From: Cordylochernes scorpioides
Taxonomy: Eukaryota; Arthropoda; Arachnida; Pseudoscorpiones; Chernetidae
Assembly: GCA_030710605.1 (NCBI GenBank)
Contig: CP092876.1
Span: forward strand, 65,038,115 to 65,102,114
Direction: 5' to 3'
DNA length: 64,000 nucleotides
Shown here: piece by piece, positions 42,984-53,914 of the stretch
Numbering within the stretch: position 1 is the first letter of the stretch
Layout: each line of letters opens with the position of its first letter
Made by a program: the position numbers and the translations under genes
Notes under the pieces: model-generated
Databases searched by the model: none
The model's input: only the letters and a program-made list of their open reading frames with translations
What the model was told of the DNA's origin: nothing

Positions 42984-45946
42984 ATATATCAGTAAATTAA
43001 ATTTTATTGCCCTCTATCGTTAAATTTTACACAAATAAATTTACTGGCAATGCGTTTCTTTTTTAAATCTCTACAGGCCTTACTGCAATGATATGATTTA
43101 ATGAATGAGAGGGCTTGGCTCATCAGTAGTGAACCCTCTCAGCGGTTTCGCCAAATTAATCTCTAGACCGCTCTACTATTGTATTGGACTGGTTTTGTTA
43201 TATACCCTGCATTTTCTATGGAAGGCAGCTAAATGGTGTTTAGTGACTATGGACATAAGCTTATAGGTCTGTAGAGGTACATACATATAAATTTCAAGGT
43301 ATTGCATCGAGCAAAGCTCTTCCGCGCAAAACATGTTTTTATAACCATTATATATCAGTAAATTAAATTTTATTGCCCTCTATCGTTAAATTTTACACAA
43401 ATAAATTTACTGGCAATGCGTTTCTTTTTTAAATCTCTACAGACCTTACTGCAATGATATGATTTAATGAATGAGAGGGCTTGGCTCATCAGTAGTGAAC
43501 CCTCTCAGCGGTTTCGCCAAATTAATCTCTAGACCGCTCTACTATTGTATTGGACTGGTTTTGTTATATACCCTGCATTTTCTATGGAAGGCAGCTAAAT
43601 GGTGTTTAGTGAACTATGGACATAAGCTTATAGGTCTGTAGAGGTACATACATATAAATTTCAAGGTATTGCATCGAGCAAAGCTCTTCCGCGCAAAACA
43701 TGTTTTTATAACCATTATATATGAGTAAATTAAATTTTATTGCCCTCTATCGTTAAATTTTACACTAATAAATTTACTGGCAATGCGTTTCTTTTTTAAA
43801 TCTCTACAGACCTTACTGCAATGATATGATTTAATGAATGAGAGGGCTTGGCTCATCAGTAGTGAACCCTCTCAGCGGTTTCGCCAAATTAATCTCTAGA
43901 CCGCTCTACTATTGTATTGGACTGGTTTTGTTATATACCCTGCATTTTCTATGGAAGGCAGCTAAATGGTGTTTAGTGAACTATGGACATAAGCTTATAG
44001 GTCTGTAGAGGTACATACATATAAATTTCAAGGTATTGCATCGAGCAAAGCTCTTCCGCGCAAAACATGTTTTTATAACCATTATATATCAGTAAATTAA
44101 ATTTTATTGCCCTCTATCGTTAAATTTTACACAAATAAATTTACTGGCAATGCGTTTCTTTTTTAAATCTCTACAGACCTTACTGCAATGATATGATTTA
44201 ATGAATGAGAGGGCTTGGCTCATCAGTAGTGAACCCTCTCAGCGGTTTCGCCGAATTAATCTCTAGACCGCTCTACTATTGTATTGGACTGGTTTTGTTA
44301 TATACCCTGCATTTTCTATGGAAGGCAGCTAAATGGTGTTCAGTGAACTATGGACATAAGCTTATAGGTCTGTAGAGGTACATACATATAAATTTCAAGG
44401 TATTGCATCGAGCAAAGCTCTTCCGCGCAAAACAAGTTTTTATAACCATTATATATCAGTAAATTAAATTTTATTGCCCTCTATCGTTAAATTTTACACA
44501 AATAAATTTACTGGCAATGCGTTTCTTTTTTGCGCGGAAGAGCTTTGCTCGATGCAATACCTTGAAATTTATATGTATGTACCTCTACAGACCTATAAGC
44601 TTATGTCCATAGTTCACTAAACACCATTTAGCTGCCTTCCATAGAAAATGCAGGGTATATAACAAAACCAGTCCAATACAATAGTAGAGCGGTCTAGAGA
44701 TTAATTTGGCGAAACCGCTGAGAGGGTTCACTACTGATGAGCCAAGCCCTCTCATTCATTAAATCATATCATTGCAGTAAGGTCTGTAGAGATTTAAAAA
44801 AGAAACGCATTGCCAGTAAATTTATTTGTGTAAAATTTAACGATAGAGGGCAATAAAATTTAATTTACTGCTATATAATGGTTATAAAAACATGTTTTGC
44901 GCGGAAGAGCTTTGCTCGATGCAATACCTTGAAATTTATATGTATGTACCTCTACAGACCTATAAGCTTATGTCCATAGTTCACTAAACACCATTTAGCT
45001 GCCTTCCATAGAAAATGCAGGGTATATAACAAAACCAGTCCAATACAATAGTAGAGCGGTCTAGAGATTAATTTGGCGAAACCGCTGAGAGGGTTCACTA
45101 CTGATGAGCCAAGCCCTCTCATTCATTAAATCATATCATTTCAGTGAGGTCTGTAGAGATTTAAAAAAGAAACGCATTGCCAGTAAATTTATTTGTGTAA
45201 AATTTAACGATAGAGGGCAATAAAATTTAATTTACTGATATATAATGGTTATAAAAACATGTTTTGCGCGGAAGAGCTTTGCTCGATGCAATACCTTGAA
45301 ATTTATATGTATGTACCTCTACAGACCTATAAGCTTATGTCCATAGTTCACTAAACACCATTTAGCTGCCTTCCATAGAAAATGCAGGGTATATAACAAA
45401 ACCAGTCCAATACAATAGTAGAGCGGTCTAGAGATTAATTTGGCGAAACCGCTGAGAGGGTTCACTACTGATGAGCCAAGCCCTCTCATTCATTAAATCA
45501 TATCATTGCAGTAAGGTCTGTAGAGATTTAAAAAAGAAACGCATTGCCAGTAAATTTATTAGTGTAAAATTTAACGATAGAGGGCAATAAAATTTAATTT
45601 ACTCATATATAATGGTTATAAAAACATGTTTTGCGCGGAAGAGCTTTGCTCGATGCAATACCTTGAAATTTATATGTATGTACCTCTACAGACCTATAAG
45701 CTTATGTCCATAGTTCACTAAACACCATTTAGCTGCCTTCCATAGAAAATGCAGGGTATATAACAAAACCAGTCCAATACAATAGTAGAGCGGTCTAGAG
45801 ATTAATTTGGCGAAACCGCTGAGAGGGTTCACTACTGATGAGCCAAGCCCTTTCATTCATTAAATCATATCATTGCAGTAAGGTCTGTAGAGATTTAAAA
45901 AAGAAACGCATTGCCAGTAAATTTATTTGTGTAAAATTTAATAATA
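42984..45946. repeat. Palindromic satellite array, 367-bp monomers
   Basis: Forward monomers start at 42990, 43356, 43723 and 44090 (366 or 367 bp each), with a 74-bp stub at 44457-44530. At about 44530 the array turns over and continues with inverted monomers 44531-44870 (25 bp or so short), 44871-45237, 45238-45604 and a final partial copy to about 45941. Monomers are nearly identical. No protein is encoded. It directly follows the LTR element and lies in the intron of gene A, whose paralogues lack it. Each monomer contains a hammerhead-like core (see 44688-44745). Confidence 0.93.
44688..44745 (+). ncRNA. Hammerhead-like ribozyme core in non-canonical strand order (candidate)
   Basis: In order along the plus strand: AGCGGT (44688-44693), C (44694), TAGAGA (44695-44700), TTAAT, TTGGC (44706-44710), GAAA (44711-44714), ACCGCT (44714-44719), GAGAGGG, TTCACTA (44727-44733), CTGATGA (44734-44740), GCCAA (44741-44745). 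The pieces pair as hammerhead stems III (6 bp), I (5 of 6) and II (5 bp). The conserved CUGAUGA, GAAA and GUC cleavage triplet are all correct. The order of strands differs from natural hammerheads. The same core recurs in every full monomer: about 45055-45112, 45422-45479 and 45792-45849 on +, and the inverse in the forward monomers. Confidence 0.5.
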
Positions 45947-46748
45947 TATATATATCCAACAAGGCGCGATATTGAAGTATTTGCGCTTATTACAGAGAGG
46001 TAACAAAGAGAACAGATAAACAAACAAACAGAAACCTATGATAAAATATTTACAGATTTTAAAGGAATCAAGCGACATGGTTTATAAAATTTGAATAAAT
46101 AAAGTGGCAGATGTAAGAAAGTTAAAATGATTTAGATCAGAGAACAAACTATGTCTCACTTCTGAAAAGTTCAGAAAATCAAAGATAAAGTGAAAAGCAG
46201 TTTGTTCAGTTTCACCGCTAGAACAACTTGGAGTTTCCGATAGACCTATTTTATGTAGTGCTGATATTTTCTGTGTGAGGTGACAAATTGAGTGACGATA
46301 AAATTTATGATTTGCCAATAAATATATGATTGACGTTATTATAAACTATTCTGATAAAAATTGTGAATTTAAATAATAAAAATTTGGTGTCAAAATATAA
46401 TATCAATTTATAGAGAAGGATTATTAAAATATTTTTCCGAAAACGTAAATTTCATCAAGAATCGAGCTTTGTCTGCCCTCATAGCTCATAAAACGATATT
46501 TATATATCAGTTATATACTCAAAAAGAGAAACACTTTAAAATATTTTTTAGTTTTTAAGAATCACAGATGTTTTAACATATGTCAGTTGAGAGTATTTGT
46601 ATCTAAGGAGATATTTTCTGACATTCATAAAATGATTAGGTATTCTATCGTAGAAAAACGCACGGCTTGGAATGAATTTTACAATAGTAAATTTTGAAAG
46701 GTAATGAAATCCCGAAATGAGTTTTTTAAAAGTTCTAGCAGTATTCAT
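45947..46748 (-). pseudogene. LINE 3'-end fragment in gene A intron
   Basis: Minus-strand frames (46548-46748 and 46082-46318) are the paralogues of 14032-14701. They contain LANHKFYRHSI, a C…C…H knuckle in which one Cys became Ser (CSSGE), and the upstream RTFKKLISGFHYL stretch. The satellite abuts its 3' end, where the AATAAATGA tail has been lost. Confidence 0.72.
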
Positions 46749-46927
46749 TGAAATATAATCAAATATGGCCTTGTTTACATCTATAGCTAGAATTTAGATT
46801 TAAAATTCAACTTTATAGTTTGTAATTATAATATTTGTAGATATACAATTTCTCTTTGTAATATAGGATGATTTTGAAATCCCCATGTACAATATACAAA
46901 CCCATGTGTATGTATGTGTTCAAACAG

Positions 46928-47139
46928 ATCACCAGCCTGAGTGCGAGGCGGCAAAGGATATCGGCGACTGCGGAGCTGAAGATGAAGGCTACACCGTCTA
47001 TTATGAACTATCCTCCTTCACATGCATCGAGCTGCCAAAGGGACAATGTGCTAAGGGCATCAACCGCTTCAAGTCTCTGAGCGACTGCAACAACTACTGC
47101 AACCATCCTCCAATAACCACAACAACTACTGAAGCTTGA
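46928..47139 (+). CDS. Kunitz-domain secreted protein, gene A, exon 2
   Basis: Acceptor CAAACAG at 46921-46927; stop TGA at 47137-47139. The exon encodes 70 residues with the intact six-Cys Kunitz pattern C-x8-C-x17-C-x7-C-x12-C-x3-C. Gly follows Cys2 and the loop is acidic (GAEDEGY), unlike basic trypsin-inhibitor loops. BPTI positions Gly12, Asn43 and Phe45 have their counterparts, while Gly37 before Cys4 is Gln. A run of Thr near the end (PPITTTTTEA) could be O-glycosylated. The mature product is about 7.5 kDa and secreted. Its role is unknown; Kunitz folds serve as protease inhibitors or ion-channel ligands in arachnids. Confidence 0.9.
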
Positions 47140-47191
47140 ATGGCATGGAATATGATCTCGCAATATATATTATCACTATTGATAGCTTCTA

Positions 47192-47197
47192 AATAAA
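47192..47197 (+). promoter_or_regulatory. AATAAA polyadenylation signal of gene A
   Basis: AATAAA 53 bases after the stop codon, in the conserved 3' UTR. Confidence 0.75.
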
Positions 47198-48322
47198 GCA
47201 CTTGATATTTCAATTCTATGTTGTCTCTGTTTCTATATCCATATTTTACCCCTTATCCCTGTTACCATTAATAACCTACCTAGATAGTAATTATTTCATC
47301 ACATTTTCTAATCGAAATGTATATGAAACGCTGCCCATATTCTGATATTCCAACATTACCGAACTTTTCAAAATAAAGATTTAAATCTGTATTTGTATTT
47401 TTTAAAACATATAATCATCAATTATTTTAAATAATGACTGATATTTAAAAATGAATTACAAGAATATATCTTTCCCAATTTTGAATACATCGCATATACG
47501 AGTACGTAGATGTGTTTAAATAGATTTCTGATTAAGATTTATTGCCTAATATATTTTTATGCTCAAAATGGGTCTTAGAAACTTTCAAGCAGAGTATAAA
47601 AGACTATCCATCAAATATAAATATCCTCCGAGCCTAAGAAGAGCCTGAAGCTGTTATAATGATATATGTATATATATGGGGAAGGGCGATTTGAATAGTA
47701 GAATGTATATATAAAGAGAAAAATGAAATTAACTTTAATATTAAGTATTATAAATTCCACACACATACTGATGCAATATAAAAATGCTTTACTAAAAATT
47801 TTAATCTTCTAAAGAGGGAAAATACCTATAGTCTGTCTTCACCTAGCGGAGTCTATTGGACAACGCCATGGAATGGCTAAGTAAGACGAGGGCCGAGCAT
47901 AGACAGGGACAATTCTCCAGCCTCATTCTGATGAGATAGATAGACACTTATCCTTTAAGTTAGAAATGGATTTTAAAGACGGATGAACCTATTATTATTT
48001 CAACAGCATATAGAGGCTGAAGGCAAGAATAAACCAACACAATATCCAATAATTATCGTTAAAAACTTTTTAAAATGTGTAAATACCTCAATTAACAGAT
48101 TTCTTTAATTCATCACCAAATATGTTTGCACACTTACACACCCCTTTACCAGGTATAAAATATTCATGAGATTTTGAACGGTGTCTTTTGTTATAAGTGT
48201 GTCTTTGATGGCTTATAAAATATTTTTTAAATTATGTATTTGAAAACTCTCTAATAAATTTTCTAGAGAGATAGAAGAGAGCATTTTCTATGATTATATA
48301 TTTTAAAGGGGGCGGGGCGGGG
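47198..48322. other. 3' flank of gene A, no gene
   Basis: AT-rich paralogue of 274-1398. It ends in a GGGGGCGGGGCGGGG run just before the SINE, equivalent to the poly-G run at about 1384. Confidence 0.65.
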
Positions 48323-48622
48323 GTCGGTGGAAGGGTGGTCTAAACCGTTGGTTTTCGTCCGCTACGACCCAGGTTCGATTTCCGCATTTGGCACTTTTTA
48401 ATGATAAAAAATGCTCCAAAGGCCCCCAATTTTTCCAAATGTCCAACCCCATCAGCGAGTGCAAGTAACCAAACGGGGTATTGGCACATTTGTAAGTACA
48501 AAGTCGAACTGCTTTTCACATGTGTGTGCATGTGGTGCACTTACAGTAAATCAGTAGCCTACTTCTACCCACCATAATTATTATGGCCTGTACCACGTGT
48601 ACTAACGATAAGCAAAAAAAAA
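48323..48622 (+). mobile_element. tRNA-derived SINE, full length, unit A
   Basis: Paralogue of 1399-1709 with the A-box-like TGGTCTAAACC, the B-box-like GGTTCGATTTCC and the tail AAGCAAAAAAAAA. Only scattered substitutions separate the two copies. Confidence 0.82.
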
Positions 48623-49005
48623 TACATTTTAAATATAAATGCACTGGCATCCAAGCCTTTCTTCGATGCAAGAATGGAAAACACCACCGTGATATTTAAG
48701 GACTATAGCTCAATTAAAAATAAATATTCATCAATATTAATAGGCGTGCCAATAGATCATTAAACAGACATCAATATTTGTTACACACCTACATTTCGAT
48801 TGAATATGGATATTTAAAGTGTGGATTATATTTATGTGATTTCATCATCAACACCAAAAATTTGGTAATCAACTGTATTTCCTTTGTGAATAAATCATAT
48901 TATATCGACGCAGTAGATTTGTTTGTAGAAAAACACTTCTCATAATTAGAAAGAAAATAGTACAAATGTGATATTGTACTGGGATAAGGTGCATAAATCA
49001 TGAAT

Positions 49006-49271
49006 AAGGCATCTCCTTATCGTGAAACTGAAAGTTGCTGATGGCTTGCGCCATCTATCGGAATAAATATAAACTATTCTCGTTGATTTCTAATTATTCC
49101 AGAATTGGCCAATTACCCATTCGCGTACGTGGTTAGCTTTTCTTGATTAATCAAGAATGGGTAATTGGCCAATTGGGGAAATAATCAGAATACAACGAGA
49201 ATAGTTGATATTTATTCCGATAGATGGCGCAACCATCAGAAACTTTCAGTTGCACGATAAGAAGATGCCTT
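49006..49271. repeat. Fold-back repeat (MITE-like), unit A
   Basis: Near-palindrome AAGGCATCTCCTTATCGTG … inverse, with central inverted copies of AATTGGCCAATT-type sequence around 49100-49175. Confidence 0.7.
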
Positions 49272-49850
49272 TTTCATAACTTCTCATATTGTTATAGGAA
49301 ACAAGAATCAAAAAGCGAATTAATTGACTATGAAGATTCAAATTTGTCTTATCATAGACAGCCCATACAGATTTATAGACTAGCTGATGATCCTAAGTAA
49401 CTGGGGGAATTTGTCTCCACGACAACTACTCCATGAAGTGACATTTACAATATATTTGGGTTTGATTTCGTAAGTTAACATCTATCCATATTTGGGTGTT
49501 ATATGTAAATATATAATACAATTCACACAAAAAGTAAAACATTCTAATTGAAGATTTATAAATATATTGAAAATAAAATAAAGTGAAGATCATCAAATTT
49601 AATTAAAAGGGTAATAGCCTAATATGATTGAAAATTTCAAATATTATTTTTTTTTATTATTTCAAAAGATATTTGGAATCAAATCTTATCAGTCCAATTA
49701 CCTGAGATGAGATATTTTGAAAACACAAAATTAAATTTTAAAAAATCAACGTTTCAAAACGCGTCGCCATGAAAATTTTAAATAAAATTTGTAATCAAGA
49801 AGAAGGTGCCAACAGTATCGTCTATCCATTAGAAATATAAATACACGTTA

Positions 49851-51149
49851 GAATCAAAAAGTTCCCGAACTTTTAAAAAATATAATATAAAACAACTTTT
49901 GAAAAATGTTAATTCAAATTTACTGTAAAGAACATAGCCTAAACTATAATTTAATTTAGCAACGCCAGTAAATGCGCATGCGTAGTTTTCATTTTAGGCA
50001 TATTTTTGTTGTAAGTATTTAGCTCGCGTCGGTTTCTGCAATGTCATCATTTGAGCAAAGGGCAAATATTAAATTTTGTGTGAAATTAAAAAAAGGCCTT
50101 TCACAGAGACATTAGCATTAATGAATGAAGCTTATGAAGACAAAAAATTGTCACGAACGCAAGTTTATTTCTGGTATAAACGTTTTAAAGATGGCCGTAA
50201 GAGCATCGCAGATGATTCAAGGTCAGGTCGGCCATTGACGTTAACAACGGATCGCAATATTGGACAGGTACGTGATTTAATTGTTACTGATAGAAAAATT
50301 ACTAATAATAATATATCAGAAAGACTTTGAATTTCGTATGGTATTTGCCAAAAATTATTGGTGAACATTTAAACAAGAAAAAAACTTTGTGGTTATTTTG
50401 TCCCACGAAATTTAACAGATCAACAAAGAGAAACCAGATTATCAATTTGCAAATATTTAATTGAAACTGCAAATAATATTTCTGATTTTTTTAAAACAAT
50501 AATAACTGGTGATGAAACATGGTGCTTTAATTTTGATCCACAAACCAAAAAACAATCACTAGAATGGCAAACACAAAGTTCTCCTAGGAAGAAGAAAGTT
50601 TGTCTTGACAAGTCCAAAGGAAAATAAATGTTTGTAGTGTTTTTCGATTATCTATTATGAATTTATTAAAGAGGGGAGTACTAATAATAAACAAATATAC
50701 AAATAAATACTTGTGCGCCTTCGTGATGCGATAAGAAGAAAAATAAACCAACTATTTGAATCAAAACAGTGGAAATTGTTACATGATAATGCCCCTGTTC
50801 ATAGAACCATTATTGTTCAAGACTATTTAGCCAAACACTCTGTATCTGTCTTGCCGCCTCCTCCTTACTCTTCTGATATCACTTCATGTGATTTCTTCTT
50901 CATTCCAAAACTTAAAATGACGTTCAAAGGGAGGCGCTTTTCATCGTCATCAGAAGTAATTGAAAATGCGACGGTGGAGCTAAACAAGCTTAGAAAAATT
51001 GACTTTGAAATAGCATTTCATAAGTTTTTTTCAGGCTGGAAAAGAATGTGTAGATACCCAAGGCTCCTATTTTGAAATATTTGATGTTTAAATTATTATA
51101 CTATGAATAAATGATTAATTTTAAAAAAAGTTCGGGAACTTTTTGATCC
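49851..51149 (+). mobile_element. mariner (DD34D), uninterrupted copy
   Basis: 1299 bp, flanked by TA (49849-49850, 51150-51151). Inverted ends read GAATCAAAAAGTTCCCGAAC and its inverse with GGATC. It provides the empty-site reference for the Tc1 (near 50755) and for the 11.4-kb element (near 50315). Confidence 0.92.
50041..51075 (+). pseudogene. mariner transposase, degenerate but complete in extent
   Basis: ATG 50041 (MSSFEQRANIKFCVKL) is followed by a frameshift in the A run at about 50088-50093. The helix-turn-helix domain continues to 50330, where TGA ends the frame. The middle shows GDETWCFNFDP with the first catalytic Asp (about 50510). The last part (50713-51075) holds HDNAPVHR and the third Asp in SSDITSCDFFF, 34 residues on. 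A stop near 50626 and other frame breaks make it inactive. Confidence 0.85.
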
Positions 51150-51151
51150 TA

Positions 51152-52800
51152 CCTTGTATAAGATACATGCGAAAGAGCGTGTGAGCTAATGTTGAAATTT
51201 TCAAAAATTGATATTCGAAGAAAAGTATATCTAAGAAATCAGTTAATTGAAGTATCTTAATATTTATTTCGACAGGTTTTCATGATTGGTTCTGAAGTTG
51301 TTACTATGTCAAGCAGTGTGTTCGTATTTGTGTGTGTGTGTGGCTTACCCTTGCCTTTAGCTTCATATGCTTTATATTTGATAGCAAGTTATTCTGACAT
51401 TAGAAATCAGCCCTAACTCATAGAACAGGTGAGTACTCTCTCCTCTATATTAGGATGACTGGGTTAGCTTATACCGGTCTCTACCAGTTTCATTACTGAA
51501 TTGATCTCTCTAGGCCTATGTCCGCCTTCTGTCACTTGAAGGCGTCAGGTAGGTATTTGAAATTTCTAACTGATAGAACCCTATCATAAAGAATTTCACA
51601 CACATCTCCAGTACTTTGGTGGCATGTTAATATATATAATATTTTTCAGGAGGATGATATTATTTTTTGAAGTATATATGAATGTATGTACATATATACG
51701 CAGGTAATTCCTTTTGTGCAAAGTTTACATGAATCATAACAATAAATATACTTCAACATGTACTCTGGAAACTTTGATATGAATCAAGCAGTATACAATT
51801 TGGTAACTTGGACATTATCATCAAATATATAGGTGGCTTGAACGAATAATTTCACGACAAACCAATAAGGTAGAAAAATCTCTTATTATCTCATTTTAAA
51901 GATTAATTTCTCAGTATAGGGCAATTAATTAACCTTTCCTATATACATTTATTTTTTAAATAAGTTTATTCTTGAATCTAAAAATTATATTTTACATAAG
52001 CTTACTATCATCTGAGGCGAATCTGGATTCAGACATTTATATATCTGTTAAGAGAGATATACCAACCTCTTAATGGATATTTGGCCAATTCTGGAATATA
52101 TATAATGAATAGCTGATATTTATTCAATAGATGGCGCAAGTCATAAGCAACTTTCAGTTTCACTATAAGGAGATGCCTTTTTCTTAATTTATCTACCTTA
52201 TCCCAGTACAATTTCACATTTGTACTTGTATTTCACATTTATAGTCTTATGGATTTTTGGGCCTGAGAATGAAAGAATAAATCCACTGAAAGACTTATTA
52301 CTGAGTTAATAAAGTAAACAATAATAACAACTTGACAAGAAATAATTTGTGAGATCAAATCTGTGTTGTGTATCGCTGTGGTTAAATCATATCCAAATAC
52401 GATTATTGAAAATTTGAACAAATGGATAGTTTACCTGGAAATCTGTGTCAAATTAATTTCACAAAAATTTGGAGTTTATGAATTTAAAATAAATATTCCC
52501 TTTATAAAATAGGTTGAGCTTATAAAAAGCGCTTTATCTATTTAAATTGTACTAAATAATCAGTAAAGAGGGTTCGTTCCTTAAGGGTTCTAAAGTACAT
52601 TTAAGTACTAGAGCTTCAATTTGCATGTATCATATTGAAAAAGAGAAGCAATCTATAATCTAGTAGCTTGGCAGTGAAACGATAATTTCTGCAGTACAAG
52701 GGATGGGCCTGGACTGAATAAGTGGTAGATTTTGTGTAGATGTGGGTCGACACTCTATTTATTGCAGAATGAACAATTCATGACTGAGAGAGATATCCGC
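51152..52800. other. Spacer and upstream region between units A and B
   Basis: No gene is seen. It matches 5684-6604 plus 11828-12532, and the reverse of 18440-20810. It includes one fold-back arm (52110-52185) and the empty sites for the LTR element/PLE of unit D (about 52095) and the PLE of the inverted unit (about 52050). Confidence 0.65.
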
Positions 52801-52807
52801 GTGAGAG

Positions 52808-53172
52808 ACAAGCGGATAGCTTCTCAAGTCGAGACCCCTTGTATTTTATCACATTCAAGATCACCTTTGAATAGCAACCATAGTGATAGTTTCCATCATT
52901 CTTGGTACCAAATAAAAAACTCCAAAAAACAGACCCTTCAACTAAACAGAAGGAAGTCGACACAGTTGGCCAGATGGAAATCTGGTCACCTGCGCCCTCT
53001 AGTCTATAGAGAGAGAAACAAAAGCTTCCCCATGTGCACTAGGTACAAACCGGAAGAGGCCACTCCCGAACATATACTAAATTGTATTGGAAAGGACAAA
53101 GGATCCCTGTACAGAGGACCAAGAATAGTTCTTGAACTTCTTTATGAGCACGACCTCCAAGATCTTTTCTAA
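52808..53172 (+). pseudogene. LINE C-terminal fragment upstream of gene B
   Basis: An open frame of about 120 codons contains LARWKSGHLRPLVYRERN, MCTRYKPEEATPEHILNCIG and LELLYEHDLQDLF before TAA at 53170-53172. These resemble the end of a Jockey-type ORF2 protein with its C…C…H…C knuckle. It ends about 320 bases before the ATG of gene B, and the equivalent sits before genes A and C. This is the best preserved copy. Confidence 0.75.
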
Positions 53173-53438
53173 TTTAGACTACTAAAAGGATAAGTAAAAA
53201 AGAAAGATCACTTTAAACAAACCCAAACGCTAACTACAACTTTATATGATAAATCAGAATATGTTATTTAGGTTATCCAATGGCGTAATATCCCAAATGA
53301 CATCTCCAAAAATTACTAAACGTATTTATGCTACTAGCAAAACTCTATGAATTATTGGCAAATTGTTAACTATTATCCATCAAAACAATGTGATCCAAGT
53401 GTGAAACATCTGTGTCACTTTGTCAAGTCTGCTACGCC

Positions 53439-53445
53439 TATATAA
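53439..53445 (+). promoter_or_regulatory. TATA box of gene B
   Basis: TATATAA 53 bases before the ATG; conserved with genes A and C. Confidence 0.77.
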
Positions 53446-53491
53446 CAACTCCTCAAATATATCAAAGACAGACATTCTGTCCTTGTTCACC

Positions 53492-53546
53492 ATGTCACAC
53501 TCCTTCCTTGTCGTAGCCGCCCTGATGGTGGCCCTCGCTGTGGCCC
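53492..53546 (+). CDS. Kunitz-domain secreted protein, gene B, exon 1 (signal peptide)
   Basis: A 55-nt exon encoding MSHSFLVVAALMVALAVA, with one Thr-to-Ser change from gene A. The donor GTGAGT at 53547-53552 gives a phase-1 intron of 2084 bases, the shortest of the three complete genes. It is the least disturbed locus and the best candidate for normal expression. Confidence 0.88.
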
Positions 53547-53693
53547 GTGAGTATAAATCTACTCTTTCTCTGTGTTTGTCGTTATTTTGTAGACACGTGT
53601 TTCTATAGGTCGATGATCTACCACGATATTACTATGTTTAGAAGGATTTATTATATTATTATTGTGTTACTCTCAAAACCTTGACTTACTACT

Positions 53694-53914
53694 TTTTTTT
53701 TTGCTTATCCCTAGCACACGTGGTACAGGCCATAATAATCATGGTGGGCAGAAGTAGGCGACTGCTTTTAATGTAAGTGCCCCACATGTCTACACATGTG
53801 AAAATCAGTTCGACTTTGCACTTACAAATGTGCCAGACCCGTTTGGTTACTTGCACTCGCTGGTGGGGTTGTACTTTGCAAGAATCGGGGGCCATTGAAG
53901 CATTTTTATATATG
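53694..53914 (-). mobile_element. SINE in gene B intron (antisense)
   Basis: The same ancestral 5'-truncated insertion as in genes A and C, flanked by ACTTACTACT and ACTTATTGCT, a decayed target duplication. Confidence 0.83.

Noticed and set aside
44688-44745. A normal type I, II or III hammerhead in the satellite
   Set aside because: On both strands CUGAUGA lies after GAAA with only 19 nt between them, too short for two hairpins. With the next monomer's GAAA the strands are still not nested. Only a permuted or trans fold fits, so I reported it as such and did not claim a standard ribozyme.
42984-45946. CRISPR-like or regulatory tandem array
   Set aside because: Repeats are 367 bp with no spacers, in a eukaryotic intron, and turn over into inverted copies. 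This is satellite DNA.
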